Positions 29,183 through 30,092 of a stretch of 30,092 nt of DNA are shown in pieces. Below the pieces are notes generated by a model that did not search any database, had not been told where the DNA came from, and saw only the letters and a list, made by a program, of their open reading frames with translations. Position numbers and translations under genes: made by a program. Numbering within the stretch: position 1 is the stretch's first letter; each line of letters opens with the position of its first letter. The stretch is from the NCBI GenBank assembly GCA_028285035.1, contig JANQQF010000169.1:1-30092 (forward strand), given 5' to 3'. This DNA comes from Phycisphaerae bacterium (GTDB taxonomy: Bacteria; Chloroflexota; Anaerolineae; 4572-78; J111).

Positions 29183-29491
29183 GTGAATTCACCAAAGCCA
29201 AGCGACCTAGACAGCCGCGTAACTTCTGAAAAAATAGTGGGCAGATTAATGTCAATTATCACCGAGCAGTGTGGTGGTGATGTAGACCATTGTGATATGT
29301 CCCAGACTGTTGAAATTGAGATTCTGTTCAAAGAGGTTGCCCAACCTAAGAGCAAGATTGCTATATTCAGCCAGAATATTTTTACCTTTCTGGTCGGTGT
29401 AGGAGTTGGGATTAAGCTTGTCTCTGTTAGTCCTAAAACAGCAGAAACCCTTGAATCGTTCTTAGACATTGCAACAATTCTATTTCAGTAA
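29183..29491 (+). CDS. Hypothetical protein with one hydrophobic segment
   Basis: The product has 102 residues from GTG 29183 behind AAGGAG. The N-terminal part is soluble (DLDSRVTSEKIVGRLMSIITEQCGGDVDHC, VEIEILFKEVAQPKSK). One possible membrane or buried segment follows (IFTFLVGVGVGIKLVSV), then a helix. No family is recognised. It lies 58 bp after the RHH-like gene in the same transcript, with a terminator 33 bp beyond; the pair could be a toxin-antitoxin or other cargo unit. Confidence 0.65.
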   Translation: MNSPKPSDLDSRVTSEKIVGRLMSIITEQCGGDVDHCDMSQTVEIEILFKEVAQPKSKIAIFSQNIFTFLVGVGVGIKLVSVSPKTAETLESFLDIATILFQ

Positions 29492-29523
29492 GTTGTGTTC
29501 ATTTCCACAACCTACAAATAAAT

Positions 29524-29558
29524 AAAAAAAACGGATTATTCATAGTCCGTTTTTTTTA
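29524..29558. terminator. Bidirectional intrinsic terminator
   Basis: The stem ACGGA/TCCGT, extended by A and T tracts of seven or more on both sides, lies between the plus-strand 29183 gene and the minus-strand gene remnant. Confidence 0.88.
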
Positions 29559-29569
29559 TTCCCAACTCC

Positions 29570-29782
29570 TCAAACCCTCACATTCACCGTCACCACCTCA
29601 GAAATCAGATTAACCTCACTCACTGACACCCGCCTCGTGACCGGAATACAAACACACTGACACCCACTCGACCCGCCCCCGGTGCCTGGCTCGGTGACCG
29701 TGTCCCCCTCCGGTCCCACCCGCATCGCCCGCCGCGCTTGCTGGGCGGCTTCGGCAACCTTCGGAACACAAAAGCACCTCAG
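29570..29782 (-). pseudogene. 3' remnant of a gene ending VTVNVRV (longer copy)
   Basis: The minus frame is open for 70 codons to TGA at 29570. It reads PKVAEAAQQARRAMRVGPEG, then a Gly/Ser linker, CQCVCIPVTRRVSVSEVNL and ISEVVTVNVRV. The last part is homologous to the plus-strand remnant at 19047. A 50-residue version could start at an internal ATG, but no good ribosome site was seen. It may be the tail of a larger (possibly structural) protein whose body was lost. Confidence 0.6.
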
Positions 29783-29801
29783 TTATTAACTAAGGTGCTT
29801 T
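29771..29801 (-). terminator. Hairpin terminator for the right-edge gene
   Basis: The arms AAAGCACCT/AGGTGCTTT enclose a secondary stem AGTTA/TAACT. On the minus strand it is followed by TTTTGTG, and on the other side by a run of A. It probably ends the transcript of the 29915 gene. Confidence 0.65.
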
Positions 29802-29820
29802 ATAAAAAAGGGGTGCCCCA

Positions 29821-29876
29821 GGTGGTAAGGCTGGGGACTTATACAACATCCGCACAAATTGGATGGCATTGCCACC
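29821..29876. ncRNA. Candidate structured RNA element
   Basis: The outer arms GGTGGTAAGGC and GCATTGCCACC pair at 10 of 11 positions (one wobble) around an inner hairpin CATCC/GGATG. It lies between the stop of the 29915 gene and the hairpin at 29771. No known RNA family is recognised. Confidence 0.35.
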
Positions 29877-29914
29877 CGATTATATCATAGATAAGATGAT
29901 AATCCACCCCTAAT

Positions 29915-30092
29915 TTATCGAATTGCTTGACTGATAATCCGCTCAATGGCCCCAGCTTCAAGGCGCGGCAGTTGTTTGCTAATGGCGTAGTAACGTTGCA
30001 ATTCACTGTCCAGAAACCAAGCGGTGTAGCGTATAAATTTTAATTGGTGGTTCACATCGCCCGTGGGCGGAGGTTGATCGACCGGAGGGGTC
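29915..30092 (-). CDS. Paralogue of the 15385 protein (5' end outside window)
   Basis: The minus-strand frame is open from the window edge to TAA at 29915-29917, giving 58 residues. It reads VDQPPPTGDVNHQLKFIRYT, then AWFLDSELQRYYAISKQLPR and LEAGAIERIISQAIR. It aligns without gaps with the 67-residue protein at 15385-15588 through VDQPPP, HQ-KFI-YTA-FLD-ELQRYY and the EAGA/EVGA helix. The function is unknown. Two diverged copies on one element suggest separate roles or acquisition with separate modules. Confidence 0.75.
   Translation of the reverse strand, partial: TPPVDQPPPTGDVNHQLKFIRYTAWFLDSELQRYYAISKQLPRLEAGAIERIISQAIR

Overview
The window looks like a piece of a plasmid-like or phage-plasmid element from an environmental bacterium. 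I place it most tentatively in the Chloroflexota. This rests on the 885-residue MalT/BTAD-type regulator, the DUF433/PIN-like toxin pair and the many small conserved plasmid proteins; no rRNA or core chromosomal gene is present to confirm it. Nothing here looks like housekeeping metabolism. The content is replication/partition, recombination, small regulators, toxin-antitoxin, a TnpB element and a siphophage-type tail module.

Left part (0.1-6.4 kb): a minus-strand operon carries a DnaA-N-domain-like initiator, a ribbon-helix-helix/ParB protein, a prokaryotic ubiquitin-like protein with a long C-terminal extension, an uncharacterised protein and an E2-like protein. This resembles the PRTRC (ParB-related, ThiF-related) cassette, but no E1/ThiF or JAB gene is visible. 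Short iterons and two near-identical long palindromes lie between and inside the initiator and ParB genes and are a good candidate origin or centromere. A TnpB transposon sits between the E2-like gene and what looks like its own terminator.

Middle (6.4-15.6 kb): an atypical tRNA-like gene, small unknown genes and two divergent XRE repressors (a lysogeny-type switch) come first. They are followed by a large LuxR/MalT-BTAD regulator, two tiny peptides ending in Gly/Cys-rich tails, a pentapeptide-repeat protein, and a minus-strand recombination operon (Rad52-family annealing protein plus coupled partners). That operon shares a bidirectional, operator-rich promoter region with a small XRE regulator.

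15.6-19 kb: a tightly overlapping three-gene operon (HNH-SF2 helicase fusion plus two unknown proteins) stands behind a promoter covered by a near-perfect inverted repeat.

Right part (19-30 kb): a DUF433/PIN-like toxin-antitoxin pair, a membrane protein, and an isolated tail module on the minus strand (tape measure, Dit-like, hub/Tal-like, collar-domain protein). No head, terminase, portal or integrase gene is visible. The module is bracketed by inverted copies of a tRNA-3'-end-like sequence, each abutting a truncated gene tail. About 1.1 kb further out on both sides are mirrored remnants of another gene ending in the same residues, each next to a terminator. Different cargo genes sit between these conserved borders. 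This suggests a mosaic region built by repeated cassette exchange.
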